A DNA stretch of 64,000 bases from Aurantiochytrium sp. KH105 (GCA_003116975.1 BGKB01000110.1:1-64000); one strand, 5' to 3'; numbered from the stretch's first letter, positions 17,414 through 28,877 are shown. The notes: generated by a model not told the origin, from the sequence alone. Numbers and translations are program-made.

Positions 17414-20400
17414 CTTGCCTGCTTTTTGGTTAACCTGCGCGTCTGGTTCTTCTCTGTTGTCGTCGTCGTCGTCGTCTTCTTCGTCAGTTCACCTGGCTCG
17501 TCCGCTTTTCTTTCTTTCACTCGACCCGGCTCTGCTCTTCTCCTTTCCCGCCGCCTGCACGTTCGCCACGCCACGCCAGGCTGCCGGCTGCGCTGCGCTG
17601 AGCAGAGCTGAACAGAGCAGAGCAGAGAAGAGCAACTCCGCGCAAGCGCCGCTCGCTCGCTCGCTCGCCTTCGCGCGCGCCTCCTCGCCCGCCTCCCCGC
17701 CTCGGTTCGCTCCACGCACAGCAGCAGAGTATGTATTTCTGATCTGCTCGTGGGCCTCCCCTATTTTTGCCGCCCCTGCCTGCTCGCCTGCTTGCTCGGG
17801 CCTGCCGCGGATTTTCCCCTCCCCTATTCGCGCCCCTTGCCGCGGTCGTTAGCGCCTCCGCCCCTGCTTGCCCGCCTTCGCCGCCTCCCGTTTTTCCCGC
17901 GGCCGCCGAGGGAAAAAACACGGCGAACAAAACCGGCGCGCGCACCGCCCTAGCCGGCCCCTAGCACCTCGTACCCGCGGCACATTTGTGGGAGGTCCGC
18001 CGCGGCCGGCCGGAGGCGGGGAAAGAAGGGAGGGAGGCAAGGGGCAGCAAGGAACGTCTTCAAGACGTCTTGCTCGCNCCCGCCCGCCCGCTCCCCCGCG
18101 CGCAGGCCGCCGCCCCTGCGCGCGGCGCGGCATGGCGGCCTCGCCGCGAGGCCTGCCTCGCGCTCGCCCGCGCTCGCGCTCCGGTCGTCGCGCTCGTTCT
18201 CTCTCCCGCTCTCCGTTCCCGCGCTCTCTCTCGCCCTGCGTGCCTGTGCCTGTGCCTGCTGCTGCTGCTGCTGCTGCTGCTGTGCTTACCGCTTGCTGCC
18301 TCCTCGTCGCCGAGAAGGGCTCCGCGCGCTGCTGCTGCTGCTGCTGCACTGCTTGCTTGCTTGCTTGCCTGCTGCTTTCTCGCCGCCTGCTTGCTTGCCT
18401 GTCTGCCTCGCCCCCTTTCGCGCCCTTGCTGCGCGCCGCTGCTTCGCGCCCTTCTTCGCGCCGCGCGCTGGAAAAGGAGGGCGGAGGGGGAGAGACAGAC
18501 GGCCCGTCCTGGACGGCCGCGGCCGCACTCTCAAGCGCACTGCAGCGCGCGCCGGGGGCTGCGGGATGTAAGGAGCATGGAGGATTGGAGATGCGGGAGA
18601 AAAGTTGGAGATGTGGAGAATGTAGTTTGGGGATGTAGGGGAGAAAGGGTGTAGTGCGGTGGATCTTGGTGGATTTGTCTGACAACAAAGGGGCAGTGGT
18701 GGATCCGGTAGTGGAGAGCGTAAAATCCTCGGAGACATACGAAACGCCACTAGGACGACGGAGACGTAGTGGAGAACAGAGGAAGAAGAAAATAGAGGTG
18801 TGGCAATGCGGCATTGCATGGGGCGAGAAAACCGCTTACAGACATAGGGGCATAGATGAGGTCTAGTAGATTCTAGTTGCGGATCCACGAGGACCGGCGC
18901 GAAAGGCGACAACATGCGCGCTAAGAGTCTCCTATCTATAACCTATACCCATGGATCCTTCTTCCGTTAGTGTTTCGTCTGGTATGGTTGAGTTCATATG
19001 AAAGCATTAGCCTGTCTAAAACACGACTAAGAAGCAGTCACCCTGCGACCAATCTTTACAGTGGAGATGGTGGAGAAAGCTTGAGGTGTGTATCTGGATC
19101 TCCCCAATTGCTCCACTGTCATTTGTTTTCATGTTTTTTATAGTCTCGCATCGCGAAACAGCTACTCCTACCTCACATATACTATACCTTTTGTCCACCA
19201 GTTTTTTTACATCCGACCTGCTTCCACTGACTTTCTTAAGTCGTAGTGTTATTGAAAGGAGAACGACAGACGTAATCCAGCCAAAGGCCGGGCCCGACCC
19301 ATGCGAGAGGAGAAGAGGCTGGCAGCCGCACAATTCTTCCATGCGATCGTGTGTTCATTTTTTAGCCCATGTTCGTGTGGACGGGCCTGGGCCAGCTCAA
19401 GGCGGAAATACGTTGTTCTGCATTGATTTCCGTTCAGCCTTCTCGTCCGGTCCGCTGATGAGGCAGCCATCCCCAGTTCTCTTGACGCTTGTCTTGTTTT
19501 TCGTCGGTTGGTCCGTGTGGCGAGGATTGCAATGCGCCTCCTTCCCATTGCGGTTGCTTTCATAGTCGCGCGGTCTCGAGCCCGCCCCGAAGAGCGTGCC
19601 GCAGCCGCTCCGCTGCCGACAACGAGCGCCGACGATTAGTCTTCTTCTTCTTCTTTTTCGGCGAGGCAGTGCTGGCTTGCTGAGTGTTGCAGGCGTTGGT
19701 CGTGTCGGCCCGTCACGCGTGGCGGCGGAGGAGGACAAGGATTCGCGTGCTGGGGCGATGGGGTTCTCAAGCGGCCGTTGCGAGGCGGTAGGGCTACCTA
19801 GACGCGCGCTAGCGGGCACATCTCTTCTTCCCCGCGGGCCTTTGCTTGCTTGCTTGTCATCTTTTTCCAGCTGCTACTGCTATACAACTCCTCGCGCAAG
19901 ACGTCTGCTCTGGCTGGGGCGACGCGGAGGAGGAGTGCAGGCCGATCGGTAGTAGCGTGCTCGTTTCGTTCGTTTGTCTATGCGGCCAAAAGTTAGCTAG
20001 CCAGGTATCAAGCTAAGCCGCTCTGGCCGGTCGAAGAGCCGTCTCGCTCGTCTTCAGGCTTCAAGTTGAGCTGGAGCTCATGCCGAGGATCATCATCGAC
20101 CCGAAGGTTGCTGGAGCTAGCTGCAGCTGCCATGATGCATGCACCGCGAGTTTGTAAATGCATAAGATCCACGGCCAGGGCCTGTCTGTCTCTACGACAG
20201 ACGCTGCGGAAAACCTGCAAGCATTTATTTCTTGCTCCGAGGCTACGCCCGCCGCTTGAGCGTGACGCTGCACCTAACCTCCGGCCAATCGATCGATCCA
20301 TCGAGTAACCAACCAACAACTCAATCAGGCGGGGCTCTCGCGAAACGAAACGATCAACCGCGGGAGCTGCATTTCGTGCGCCAAGGCAGGACCGGTAGCA

Positions 20401-21852
20401 GTTGCGCGCGACTGACTAGAGCTCGCTACTTCTGTTGGTTTTGTCCAATAAGCAGCCAGAAGCAAGCGAGTAAGCAAGCATCGGGGACAAGACCCGGGCC
20501 CCGCGCTTCGGCCAGCTGCAGTCGCCCCGCCGGGCCGGGCCACCTACGCTGTGCTGCCAACGCGACGAGACGAGACGAAACGAGAATGAGACACGACAAG
20601 ACAAGACAAGATCGTCCGCCTGCACCGAACAGGGCCGTCTTTTTCTGCTGGGCCGGGCCTGGCCTGGCGCCGACGGCAGCGAAAGAGAGGAAAAGAATCC
20701 AGGCGGCGGGGGCGGCCCGCACAAAGGAGGCAAGATTCTGCTTGTTGTTCACCTCGCCAAAGTAGGGTAGGGCAAGTAAGGTGTGCTGCGCTCAGCTGGC
20801 TGGCTGGCCGCGGCCATGGTGCGGGTTACCGGCAGGAAGACTAGTAATCATTTTGTCGATCGCGCATCGAGTCAAAGCGCAGCGCAGATTGGCCTACCTC
20901 TTGAAGCCAAGCGATTCCGAGGCCGCTGCATGCTGCTGCTGCTGCGTCCCTGGGGGGGGGGGGGGCAGCACGAGCAGGCTCTGGACGAAGCATCGCGAGC
21001 TGCCGACGATCGATCGGTGCTCTCGAGCTCTCGAGCGAGCGATCGCCAGCGGTCGCTCGGTCGCCCGAGGCCGTCGCGCGCTTCTGGAATCTGCGCAGCG
21101 CGCCAAGTCCAACTTGGTGGTGTGACCGCTTGGGTGAAACTCCTCCTCGTCCTCCGGGTGCAGCGGCGGCGGCGGCGAGGAGACGAGACGAGTTTTCGCG
21201 CGTTCTGAGATACCGCATTGCATTGCATTGCATTGCACTGCACTGCACTGCATTGCATCGCGTTCAAATCCAAGCCAAAGTTCAAACCGCTTGCCTGCTT
21301 GTTTCTTTGTTTTGAAAATTCAAAACGCATCGCGTTCCATCGATTGGATCTGATCATTCGCGACAATAAACAGCTTGCTCGTTCCGTTTGGTTCTGATCG
21401 GGCCTCCCCATTGAGGAGGGTTTTCTATTTCGAGACCCCGTATCGTCAGGTGGGTTGCGGTCGGCCAGAGGCTGCAGCATGCGGCAGCGGGCGGGTAAGA
21501 GATAGCAGATAGCGATGGCCCCGACGTGGCTTGGAGCCGTCTGTGCGTTGCCGCGCACGTCGGCGCGCGTGGCGACGGCAGCTTCACTGGACGGGAGAGG
21601 GGTGCGCGAGACTCCCTAAAGTTGCATATTTCTGCGTTTCCGCGCGTTGCCTTTGTGAGCAACTGCATCCCCAGCAGCCGTTTGTATTGGTCATCGTCGC
21701 TTCGACCTCCTTTCCACGCTTCGCTATCGTTGTCGTCGCGAAAGCAAGCAAGTGCTTCACCTCTGCGGAGAAGACTATCTACGTGCTCGTGCTCGTGCCC
21801 TTACCCGCGCGCATTCCACCTCAGCAGGCGACACTACGGGTTGAGCCAGGCC
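17414..21852. other. Long gene-poor region upstream of the HMGB gene
   Basis: About 4.4 kb with no recognisable protein. Simple repeats include CTG/GCTG runs (about 18256-18283 and 18330-18347), TTGC runs (about 18350-18400), a G homopolymer (about 20951-20963) and a TTGCA/CTGCA run (about 21212-21254). An ambiguous base is at 18078. The numerous overlapping frames on both strands come from high GC content. Confidence 0.5.
21212..21254. repeat. Pentanucleotide repeat, TGCAT/TGCAC
   Basis: About eight consecutive five-base units, TTGCA changing to CTGCA and back. A related CAGTG run lies at about 44405-44435. Confidence 0.8.
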
Positions 21853-22078
21853 NNNNNNNNNNNNNNNNNNNNNNNNNNNNNNNNNNNNNNNNNNNNNNNN
21901 NNNNNNNNNNNNNNNNNNNNNNNNNNNNNNNNNNNNNNNNNNNNNNNNNNNNNNNNNNNNNNNNNNNNNNNNNNNNNNNNNNNNNNNNNNNNNNNNNNNN
22001 NNNNNNNNNNNNNNNNNNNNNNNNNNNNNNNNNNNNNNNNNNNNNNNNNNNNNNNNNNNNNNNNNNNNNNNNNNNNNN
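21853..22078. other. Assembly gap (226 N)
   Basis: A run of N. A coding frame is open at its right edge, so part of a gene is probably hidden in it. Confidence 0.95.
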
Positions 22079-22414
22079 CAGGGGAAGTCCTTTCATCCCC
22101 ATCTTGACCAGAACCTGCAGACGAATGTTGGCTTTGGGCTCGAGTATGCAGGCAGACAAATGGCACTGACCGTCAACTTTAAGGAGTTCTTCGACTGTCT
22201 TGATCAAGAGATGCGTGTGACACGTAAGGATCCCATCACCGATGATACAATTCGCAACAAGATTGGTTTCGGAGACTCCTTATACAGTGTGGAAGACACC
22301 GTTTACAGATCGTACGAGCATCTCAAGCAGAAGACGCAAGGATGGCGAGAACGCTTTTCAAGACCCGTAAAGGTAGTTCTTATGAGCCGTGCTACCACTT
22401 CCGAAACTGCTTAA
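22079..22414 (+). CDS. Partial gene emerging from assembly gap, unrecognised
   Basis: A frame is open from the gap edge with no stop until 22412-22414, giving about 110 codons. The first in-frame ATG (22160) is probably internal. The peptide is well mixed and coding-like (for example NVGFGLEYAG and VNFKEFFDCLDQE), unlike the repetitive frames nearby. I do not recognise the family. A possible intron starts at 22373 (AAG|GTAGTT, phase 0), with acceptors at 22457 (TTTGCAG) or about 22540 (TACTGCAG). If it is used, the last 13 codons are intronic and the 3' end is further right. The start and most of the protein are missing, and it may be a pseudogene fragment. Confidence 0.5.
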   Translation, partial: QGKSFHPHLDQNLQTNVGFGLEYAGRQMALTVNFKEFFDCLDQEMRVTRKDPITDDTIRNKIGFGDSLYSVEDTVYRSYEHLKQKTQGWRERFSRPVKVVLMSRATTSETA

Positions 22415-22549
22415 ACGAAATCATTTGTGTACAAACGTTTCCTTCTTGCATTTGCAGTGTCTTTGTACGACCCTTCACTACATCAGTTGGACTTTGTCGA
22501 ATTTTGGGCTCATTTTCCTCTCCACCCCTTTACTGCAGGGATTGGAGCC

Positions 22550-22655
22550 ATTCTACACTCTTGCCACAGAGGGCGGCCTTCGTCATATTTTTGATGATCG
22601 ACTCATTTTTCACCCTTGCTACAGAGGGTGTACTTGGTCGTTTTTTTCATGCTGT
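22550..22655. repeat. Short tandem duplication of about 55 bases
   Basis: Two copies starting near 22555 and 22610 share the pattern CTTGC(C/T)ACAGAGGG followed by T-rich sequence. They lie just after the partial gene. Confidence 0.55.
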
Positions 22656-24366
22656 GCCTCGCTGTGCGCCCATTTTTTCCTACCCCCCTCCTCTCCATGC
22701 TACCCCCCCCGGCAAGCGCACTGGGTCTGTTAAATTTCGCCGCCTCGAAGCCGCGTGGAAAACCTTCCAACGAGAAAAAAAATAAAAATAAAAATGACAA
22801 GTATTGTCGCGAATTTTGCGCGTCATCGATCGATCGATCAATCGTGCATTCAAATCCGCAAAGCTGAGGAGGGATCTATCCATTCCAAGCGCAGCGCATC
22901 GCCGCGCGCAGCGACGTCGACGCCGCCGCTTGCGTCCGAGCTGCTGCGCGCGCGCGGATCTTCAGCAGGACGCGACGCGGCGGAGCGCGCGCCGAGCACC
23001 GGGTGCCGCCCGGCCGCCCTCCTCCTGCTGCCGCGCACGGGCGGCGACCGACCGGTCGTACGGTCAGCAAGCACAGCAGGAAAGAGGGCGAAAAGAAAGA
23101 AAGGAAAGAAAGCAGGGCGAGAAACGTGCGGTCTCGGGCCGCGTTGCTCGCGTCGGAGGCGTAGAGAGCGTTCACCGTCGGCTCGGCCGGCCGTCCGGCG
23201 AGGTCGGGGCACTCGCGGCGCGACTGACCAGACGGAGGTCGCCCTGGTCATCCCATTAGCTGCTTGCCTTTGACGCGGCGGGGAGGAGGCATCGATCGAC
23301 CGAAAGGTGCAAAGGAGCAGCCAGCGAGAGCAGCAACAACCGCCCTGCCGCTACCGGCAGCGGCGCTTCCTTCCTCCGTTCCACTTCCAGCTTGAGCAAG
23401 CGCGCGCGCGCGCGCGTGTACTTGCCCCAGACCCGCTGAGGAGGAAGGAGTGAAGAAAGGAAGAAAGGCAAGACAGCGGCAGCGGATAGGCCTACTTGAG
23501 GTTTTACGTGCAGGTGCAGGGCGATAAATCAAATCAAAGCCTTTCGCATCTCGCTGTCTGTCTGTCTGGAGGGAGAGTCCTCAGAAGTAGGATCTACAAA
23601 TCTCGCTGGCATTAATTTGCTGCTGGAGCTCTTTCTTTTTACCTCCCGCCGGACGCCAAGCCAAGCCAAGCCAAGCCAAGGATCGATTCCAGCGCGCTCG
23701 CTCGGTTGGAAAAAGAAAGGGGTGCATTGTTTCTCGTCAGAGCTGTGTCGACGACGTGGACACCAGCTTCTTGCATTCATTCATTCATTCATTCATTTGT
23801 CCTCTGCCTCCCCTGCCGGCCTACACACGCACAAGTTCGCCTCAACTCCACTGTCAATTGCCGCACACCCGCGCACTCTTGACGCGTGCTCGCCCGCCCA
23901 CCCGCCCGCCCGCTCGCACGCGCGCGCGGATCAGCGTCGCGCACCCCGCGCCGAGCTTCCTGCGCTCGCTCGCCGACCCTCGCCGTCGCCGTCGCTGCTG
24001 CCCACGTCGAGCGGGAGGAGGCCGGCCGCGTGCGCGAGCGTGCACAAGTGCGCGAAACCTTTTTTCCTTCTCGCGCCGCGTTTGTGCAGATCGAGATCGC
24101 GCCGTTGACGCACCGAGGTGCAAACCCGAAGCAGAGCAGACCAGACCAGACCCGACCAGCAGGAGCAGCGCAGAGCACGGCGCGAGGCAAGCCAAGAACG
24201 GCGAGCCGCGCGCAGACAGACAGCCCCTCCCGCGCGACGCGCCTTGGCCGCCGCCGCTGCCGTTTCTCCGTCCCCGCGCAAGCAGGGCAGGAAGGGGACG
24301 CCGTTGCCAAGATACGATCTTGGTGAGTGAAGGAGCGAGGTGCAAGCAAGCAAAAGAAGAAAGAAA
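22656..24366. other. Intergenic region upstream of first bZIP gene
   Basis: No gene seen. Simple repeats: GATC run (about 22827-22842), CG run (about 23400-23418), AAGCC run (about 23660-23682), ATTC run (about 23774-23798). The stretch directly before 24367 is purine-rich and is presumably the 5' leader. Confidence 0.5.
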
Positions 24367-25743
24367 ATGGTGGCGCCAACAACGGTCTGCCACGGGTCGC
24401 CTCGCGACGGGAGCCTTAGCTCGACGTCCTCGGAGGGCTCGCGCACGCCGCCCTCGTCGCCGCAGCCGCCGTGCCATAAACGCGCCCACCAGGGCCAGCA
24501 GCACTCAACGCAGGGCGCTGGACCCAAGGGAACGAAGCGCGCAAGGGAACAACAGCCCCAGCAACAGCAGCAACAACAACAACAGCCACAACACGTCGAC
24601 CACAAGCAGCAGCGCATGCTAGAGCGCAAGCGCCGCAACCGCGAGTCCGCAGAGCGCTCTCGTCAGCGCCGCATCCAGTACTACAAGCAGCTCGAAACCG
24701 ACGTGACGGGCCTTCGCGCCGAAAACGCAGCCCTCCGCACCGAGGTCGAGCAGCTGCGCAAGGGCAACGTGGGCCCTCATGCCGCCGGTAACACCGCTGG
24801 CAAAAAACCCAAAAATCCCACCGCCGCCGACACCATTGGCATGGTTGAAATGCGCGCCCAGAACGCAGCACTCCAAGCCCAAGTCGAGCGACTCCAAGCG
24901 GAACTTGCCGCACAATTGCAGCCTCGCAAGCGCGTAAAAGCAAATGCCGGCACGCACATGGCACAGACGCACCAGCCCGCACATGCCGCTGGGCCCCAGA
25001 CCCACGGCATGCCCGCCCCATTGCACCCCATGGGTCATGCAACGGCTGCATCCCTTGCGGCCCCCGCTAACGCAACGTCAAGCAACCGGCGTCGGGGGGG
25101 TCGCGCTGCGCGAAGCAACGCGCAATCCGTGCGTATTAGCCATAGCGTCGCTGACGACGCAATGCATCGCATGAATGATCCTTTGTACACGTTCGATATG
25201 GCAGGGTCGCCTCTCGGCGTGCACACGAAGCAGCACGGCGTAAAGGAACAAGAACCACAAGGAGGCGAGAACAATGCTCACGCGGGCTCCGGCAGTGATG
25301 ACCTCGAGTGTCTTCTCGAAGACGTGCTCACCATGGAGATGGGCGGCGCCAATCTCTTCCCAAGCGATCCCACCTTCAAGGAACTGGAACTGTCCTCGTT
25401 GGAAAATGACGAGGCGGTGGACCTGGACTCAAAGTTCGAATCGGCAGCATTCAAAGCGGCATCGTGCAAATTGCAAAAGCGAGGCGAAAAAGCCCGTACG
25501 CAGCACGAGTCCTCGATCTTGACGCCAATGATCAAGACGTTGGACCAGCCCGCAAACTCCCCGCAGTTGGAGCGCTTTGATCCAGATACCCCAGTTATTC
25601 CCTTGATGCGTGGCTCGCCTGCGAAGACTTTGGCGCCTAGCCTCGAGTCTCCTCAGACGGCCGTCTTACCCTCGACCTCCACACACCATTCCCCTCTTTT
25701 ACAACCAAATAATGAAGGACCTGCAAACTTGCTTCTGATTTGA
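24367..25743 (+). CDS. bZIP transcription factor 1
   Basis: 458 aa from the ATG at 24367. The N-terminus is Ser/Pro-rich, then a poly-Gln stretch (about 62-73). The basic region at about 85-103 contains NRESAERSR (N91, R99), matching the N-x7-R signature, and is followed by a leucine zipper with heptad leucines at 109, 116, 123 and 130. A second helical Gln/Leu segment (about 165-190) might extend dimerisation. The rest is low-complexity with acidic segments near the C-terminus (EDVLTMEMGG, then LENDEAVDLDSKF) that could activate transcription. The basic region is very close to that of the minus-strand bZIP at 27937-28877, so the two are paralogues placed tail to tail. Targets are unknown. 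Confidence 0.9.
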   Translation: MVAPTTVCHGSPRDGSLSSTSSEGSRTPPSSPQPPCHKRAHQGQQHSTQGAGPKGTKRAREQQPQQQQQQQQQPQHVDHKQQRMLERKRRNRESAERSRQRRIQYYKQLETDVTGLRAENAALRTEVEQLRKGNVGPHAAGNTAGKKPKNPTAADTIGMVEMRAQNAALQAQVERLQAELAAQLQPRKRVKANAGTHMAQTHQPAHAAGPQTHGMPAPLHPMGHATAASLAAPANATSSNRRRGGRAARSNAQSVRISHSVADDAMHRMNDPLYTFDMAGSPLGVHTKQHGVKEQEPQGGENNAHAGSGSDDLECLLEDVLTMEMGGANLFPSDPTFKELELSSLENDEAVDLDSKFESAAFKAASCKLQKRGEKARTQHESSILTPMIKTLDQPANSPQLERFDPDTPVIPLMRGSPAKTLAPSLESPQTAVLPSTSTHHSPLLQPNNEGPANLLLI

Positions 25744-25950
25744 TCTGCAACCATTTGGATTTTTACCTTGTCGCTCGCCCGTTCGCCTTATCCATCACTT
25801 CGCTTCTTGCGCAGCCAGCCCACGACTTTTTTCCATCTTTTCCATCATCTTCGCTCCGGTGCACGGATGATATGGAGTGACCGATCTATTCTCATGCGGT
25901 TTTTCCACATCGCTCGATGAAGCGTGTGCTTGTGCTTGTACTGAGCACTC

Positions 25951-26168
25951 AACGCGCCTTGACTCTTCTTGTCACGCGCTGGCCAGCGACAAGATGTTCT
26001 TGCGGACTTTGAGTCTCACACGTTTATCTTTGGCATATGCTTGGGCTTGTGCTGTAAGCAGCATAGCGCTCAAATGGTCGCACAATGCGCCTTGACTCTT
26101 CTCGTCACGCGCCAACGAGCGGCAGGATGTCCTTGCGGGCATTAGGTTTTTCCATTTTATCTCTGGCA
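25951..26168. repeat. Imperfect direct repeat, two copies of about 85 bases
   Basis: Copies at about 25951-26035 and 26084-26168 share, in order, GCGCCTTGACTCTTCT, GTCACGCGC, then GATGT(T/C)CTTGCGG and TTTATCT(T/C)TGGCA. Both copies are preceded by a similar GCTTG-rich lead. Confidence 0.75.
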
Positions 26169-27526
26169 CCATCAACCTTTCATAAGACGAGCTGATCTTT
26201 GACAAAGACCTAGCATGTCTCAGCAATTTTTATTACTCGTTTACAAGGGACAAAGGTTCTTGTCCAGCTCCAAATTGAAAACAGTGCAGCAGCTTGTGCC
26301 AGGCATAATTTTCGAAAGAGTCAGCGAGAGAGACCTGACAATACAAGCGAACGAGGAGGCGACCCTGTGCGCGGGCCTGATGACTTTGTTCGAGCCTGAA
26401 GACATGGAGAGGGGAAAGGCAGGGGCGATAAGAGGCGGATATGCGCACAGACATGTGTGGTCACGATGATCTCACTTTCATCCATCACAGGTGGGTGGTA
26501 CTGCTTTTCCTGCGCGTTGCAATATTTGGCCCTCGCAAAGATGACGGCATCTTGAAACGGAAGGGAAAGGAGAAGCTGATTTTTAAAAAACTGAACGAAA
26601 AGTTTTAGTGTTTATGACGCTATGTGGCTAGCACGAAACGGGAGAGTAGGTTGCGAGCTTCTCCAGATGCTACTCGGGGTTTGCTAAATAATTGGTGCAT
26701 TCTGAGCTTGCCAGTCTCCGCCACTGACTGGCCAACTCGGCTCGATAATCTCAGATCGATAGCCTGGTCCAGATTCAGTGGCTGCATCAATGCATATGCT
26801 TTATTTTAATTCCGGCACCGGTCCAGGCTCTGGCGCGGACCTGCCGCAGTCATATGCTGGGACCAGACTTCGCGCGTTCTCACGACGCGGATCCGAAGTG
26901 AAATCCGTTGCTCCTGCTTCGTATCCCTCAGATCTCTGACTTTCTAGAGCAACTTCCTTCCAGACTTTCGGTCCACTTCTCTTTTGTGGTCTAAGATCAC
27001 GTTTGCGATTTTCGCTTTGATCTGCTCCCGTCCAGATATTTGTTGGCCCGAGTCCTTTATGCTGAGCCGAGAAGGAATTTTATTCTGGCATGACCTTTTG
27101 TCCGAGTTCACGCGCGTAAAAAGTTGCATTTTAAAGCTGGCATGAATGCCAGAAAGACCTTTTCCTGCGAATGCCTTCTTCTCAGAACGTGTTCTAGCAT
27201 CTGGATCATATATAATGAGGACATGATCTAGCATGTGGATCATACCCTGCCAGCTCAGCTGCCATTACTGCTTCGTTTGCTTGTTCTTGTGTCTAGTGCC
27301 GAGCAAGAAACCAAAGTTGAGAAAAGCTTAAGCGTGCGCTCATTCTTCGTACCAGAACTTCTCTTTAAAAAACGCGGAGAGACGCTTGCTCTGTCGTTCG
27401 GAGAAAGCAGGCAAACAGACGTCTCCAAGTGCTTCAGGAAAAGAGGCCTGACAAGAAAGAAGCAAGAAAAGGAAAGAGTGGTGCGAGAAGAGCACATCAC
27501 TTCCTGAAAGATATATGTCATAAAAC

Positions 27527-27749
27527 TCAGTTTACGGCTACGCCGTTCTTCCGGATGAGTTCAAATGTTTGCAAGGTGCTTTGAATATCAATCGACATCT
27601 TTCCCGAGTTGCCTAGTTGTGACGAGGAGGCCAAGAAGTCTAAGATTGTCTCTCACAAGTTGCGAAAGTTCAATCGGATCGGTCATGCTTGTATTTGCAT
27701 TCGCCACGGTGTCCAACTGCCTGGTGATAGCAACAAGTTTCCTCCTGAC
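27527..27749 (-). other. Possible small exon or gene remnant
   Basis: On the minus strand a possible splice acceptor (CAATTAG, ending at 27750) is followed by about 50 open codons with a helical, coding-like peptide (contains IELSQLVRDNLRLLGLL), stopping at 27588-27590. A second frame entered near 27598 continues for 23 codons to 27527. It could be a short gene with an intron or frameshift, an extra exon of the bZIP gene, or chance. No family is recognised. Confidence 0.25.
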
Positions 27750-27936
27750 TAATTGTGAGTACTTGTTTGTTCGGGAGCAGAAGACGTGTTATTCCCCTTT
27801 TGGATACCCAAATGGTTGGCATGCCGGATCGTGTTGGGGGGGCCGTCTCGCGAGACGCATACAAGAAGGAGTAAAAGGGCCAAGAAATTCAAGAATCGCG
27901 CGGGAGTGATGTGAAACTGATGAAAGATAAGTACAT

Positions 27937-28877
27937 TTACAGGAGGAAGTCGTCGTCAGCTCCGACGACTGCGCCAAAGTCAACGTCTGTGTCGAAAAGA
28001 TCCGAAGAAACAAGGTCATCTGTTTGCGGTCCAACTGCAGGGAGAAAGCGGGTACCAACGTTGAGTTCATGTACGAATCAATCGAGGCGCCGCAAATGAA
28101 TACTGCTGATTCAGGGGTTGCAAACAGATCCTTGAGCAAGGGGATCTCGTCGGACTCCAGTTCCGTCGTCAATGGGGCAGCAGTGGGGCTGCTCGAGGTC
28201 TGAGCACGAGCCGTAGAGCTCGCGTGCTCTGTTTTGTCTGTGTCCATGTCCATGTCAATGTCATCATTGAGGATCGCGCCGAGGATGTCAGCGTCGACGA
28301 AAGAATCGTCAGCACTGGGTTCAACAGACACGCGTGTGGGCGTCACACTTGAAGAGAGATTACTGAGCACCTCATCGAGCGTCGACTCGATGCTCTTGGC
28401 AAGCTCTGCGTGGTCTGTCTCGCTGCACTGTGCTTTTGGTGAAGCAGGAGGTGATGCGACCGACGTGCTCGAGGAAGCAGGCGTCGCTGGTGAAGAAGAA
28501 AACGACGAAGGTGTGTCGGACTTTGCCGCCGCAAGCTGCGCGCGGAGTTGTTCAACCTCTCGCTGAAGGTCTTGATGGGAGGCGAGTTTGGTGCGGAGCT
28601 CTTCATTTTCTTTGCGAAGGTCCACGACCGAGATCTCAAGATCCTTGTAGTATTGAAGCTTGCGCTGGCGCGAGCGCTCGGCAGACTCGCGATTCCTCTT
28701 TTTGCGCTCCGCAAGTCTTTGCTTGCGAGCCTCGTCGTCGTCGGCGCCGCGACGGCGCTTTCTGTTCGACTGCTGGATGGACGCCTCGGGGCTCGCGGGC
28801 GGCGTCGAGCACTCGGACGCATCCGACCGCATGGCGCTGGTCGAGACGGACTCGCACTCGAGGTCGACGGCCGTCAT
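27937..28877 (-). CDS. bZIP transcription factor 2
   Basis: Starts at the ATG at 28877; the frame is open further upstream without a convincing start. The basic region at about 56-73 carries NRESAERSR (N62, R70). The zipper has leucines at 80, 87 and 94 and continues to about 118. Ser/Thr/Pro-rich and acidic stretches follow (for example DIDMDMDTD), typical of an activation region. The frame from the ATG runs on to 27789, but its last 80 codons lose all acidic character. A different frame, open from 28077 to a TAA at 27937-27939, gives an acidic end (DDLVSSDLFDTDVDF) that looks like the true C-terminus. A possible acceptor CTGCAG ends at 28035. I could not find a donor of the right phase, so either an intron or an indel separates the two frames. 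Confidence 0.85.

Larger units (their letters stand above)
25744..27936. other. Convergent region between the two bZIP genes
   Basis: Contains the 3' flanks of both genes, the direct repeat at 25951-26168 and AT-richer DNA. A coding-like stretch on the minus strand (27527-27749) is listed separately. The remaining frames match nothing I recognise. Confidence 0.5.

Noticed and set aside
18256-18400. CTG and TTGC repeats suggesting a transposon end
   Set aside because: Only simple repeats; no terminal inverted repeats, target-site duplication or transposase frame.
21220-21290. B-box-like GTTCAAATCC near 21261, possible tRNA
   Set aside because: No A box, anticodon arm or acceptor stem around it; it follows directly on a pentanucleotide repeat.
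27789-27936. Long-frame C-terminus of bZIP factor 2
   Set aside because: Not rejected outright, but the alternative acidic frame ending at 27937 looks far more like a bZIP C-terminus.
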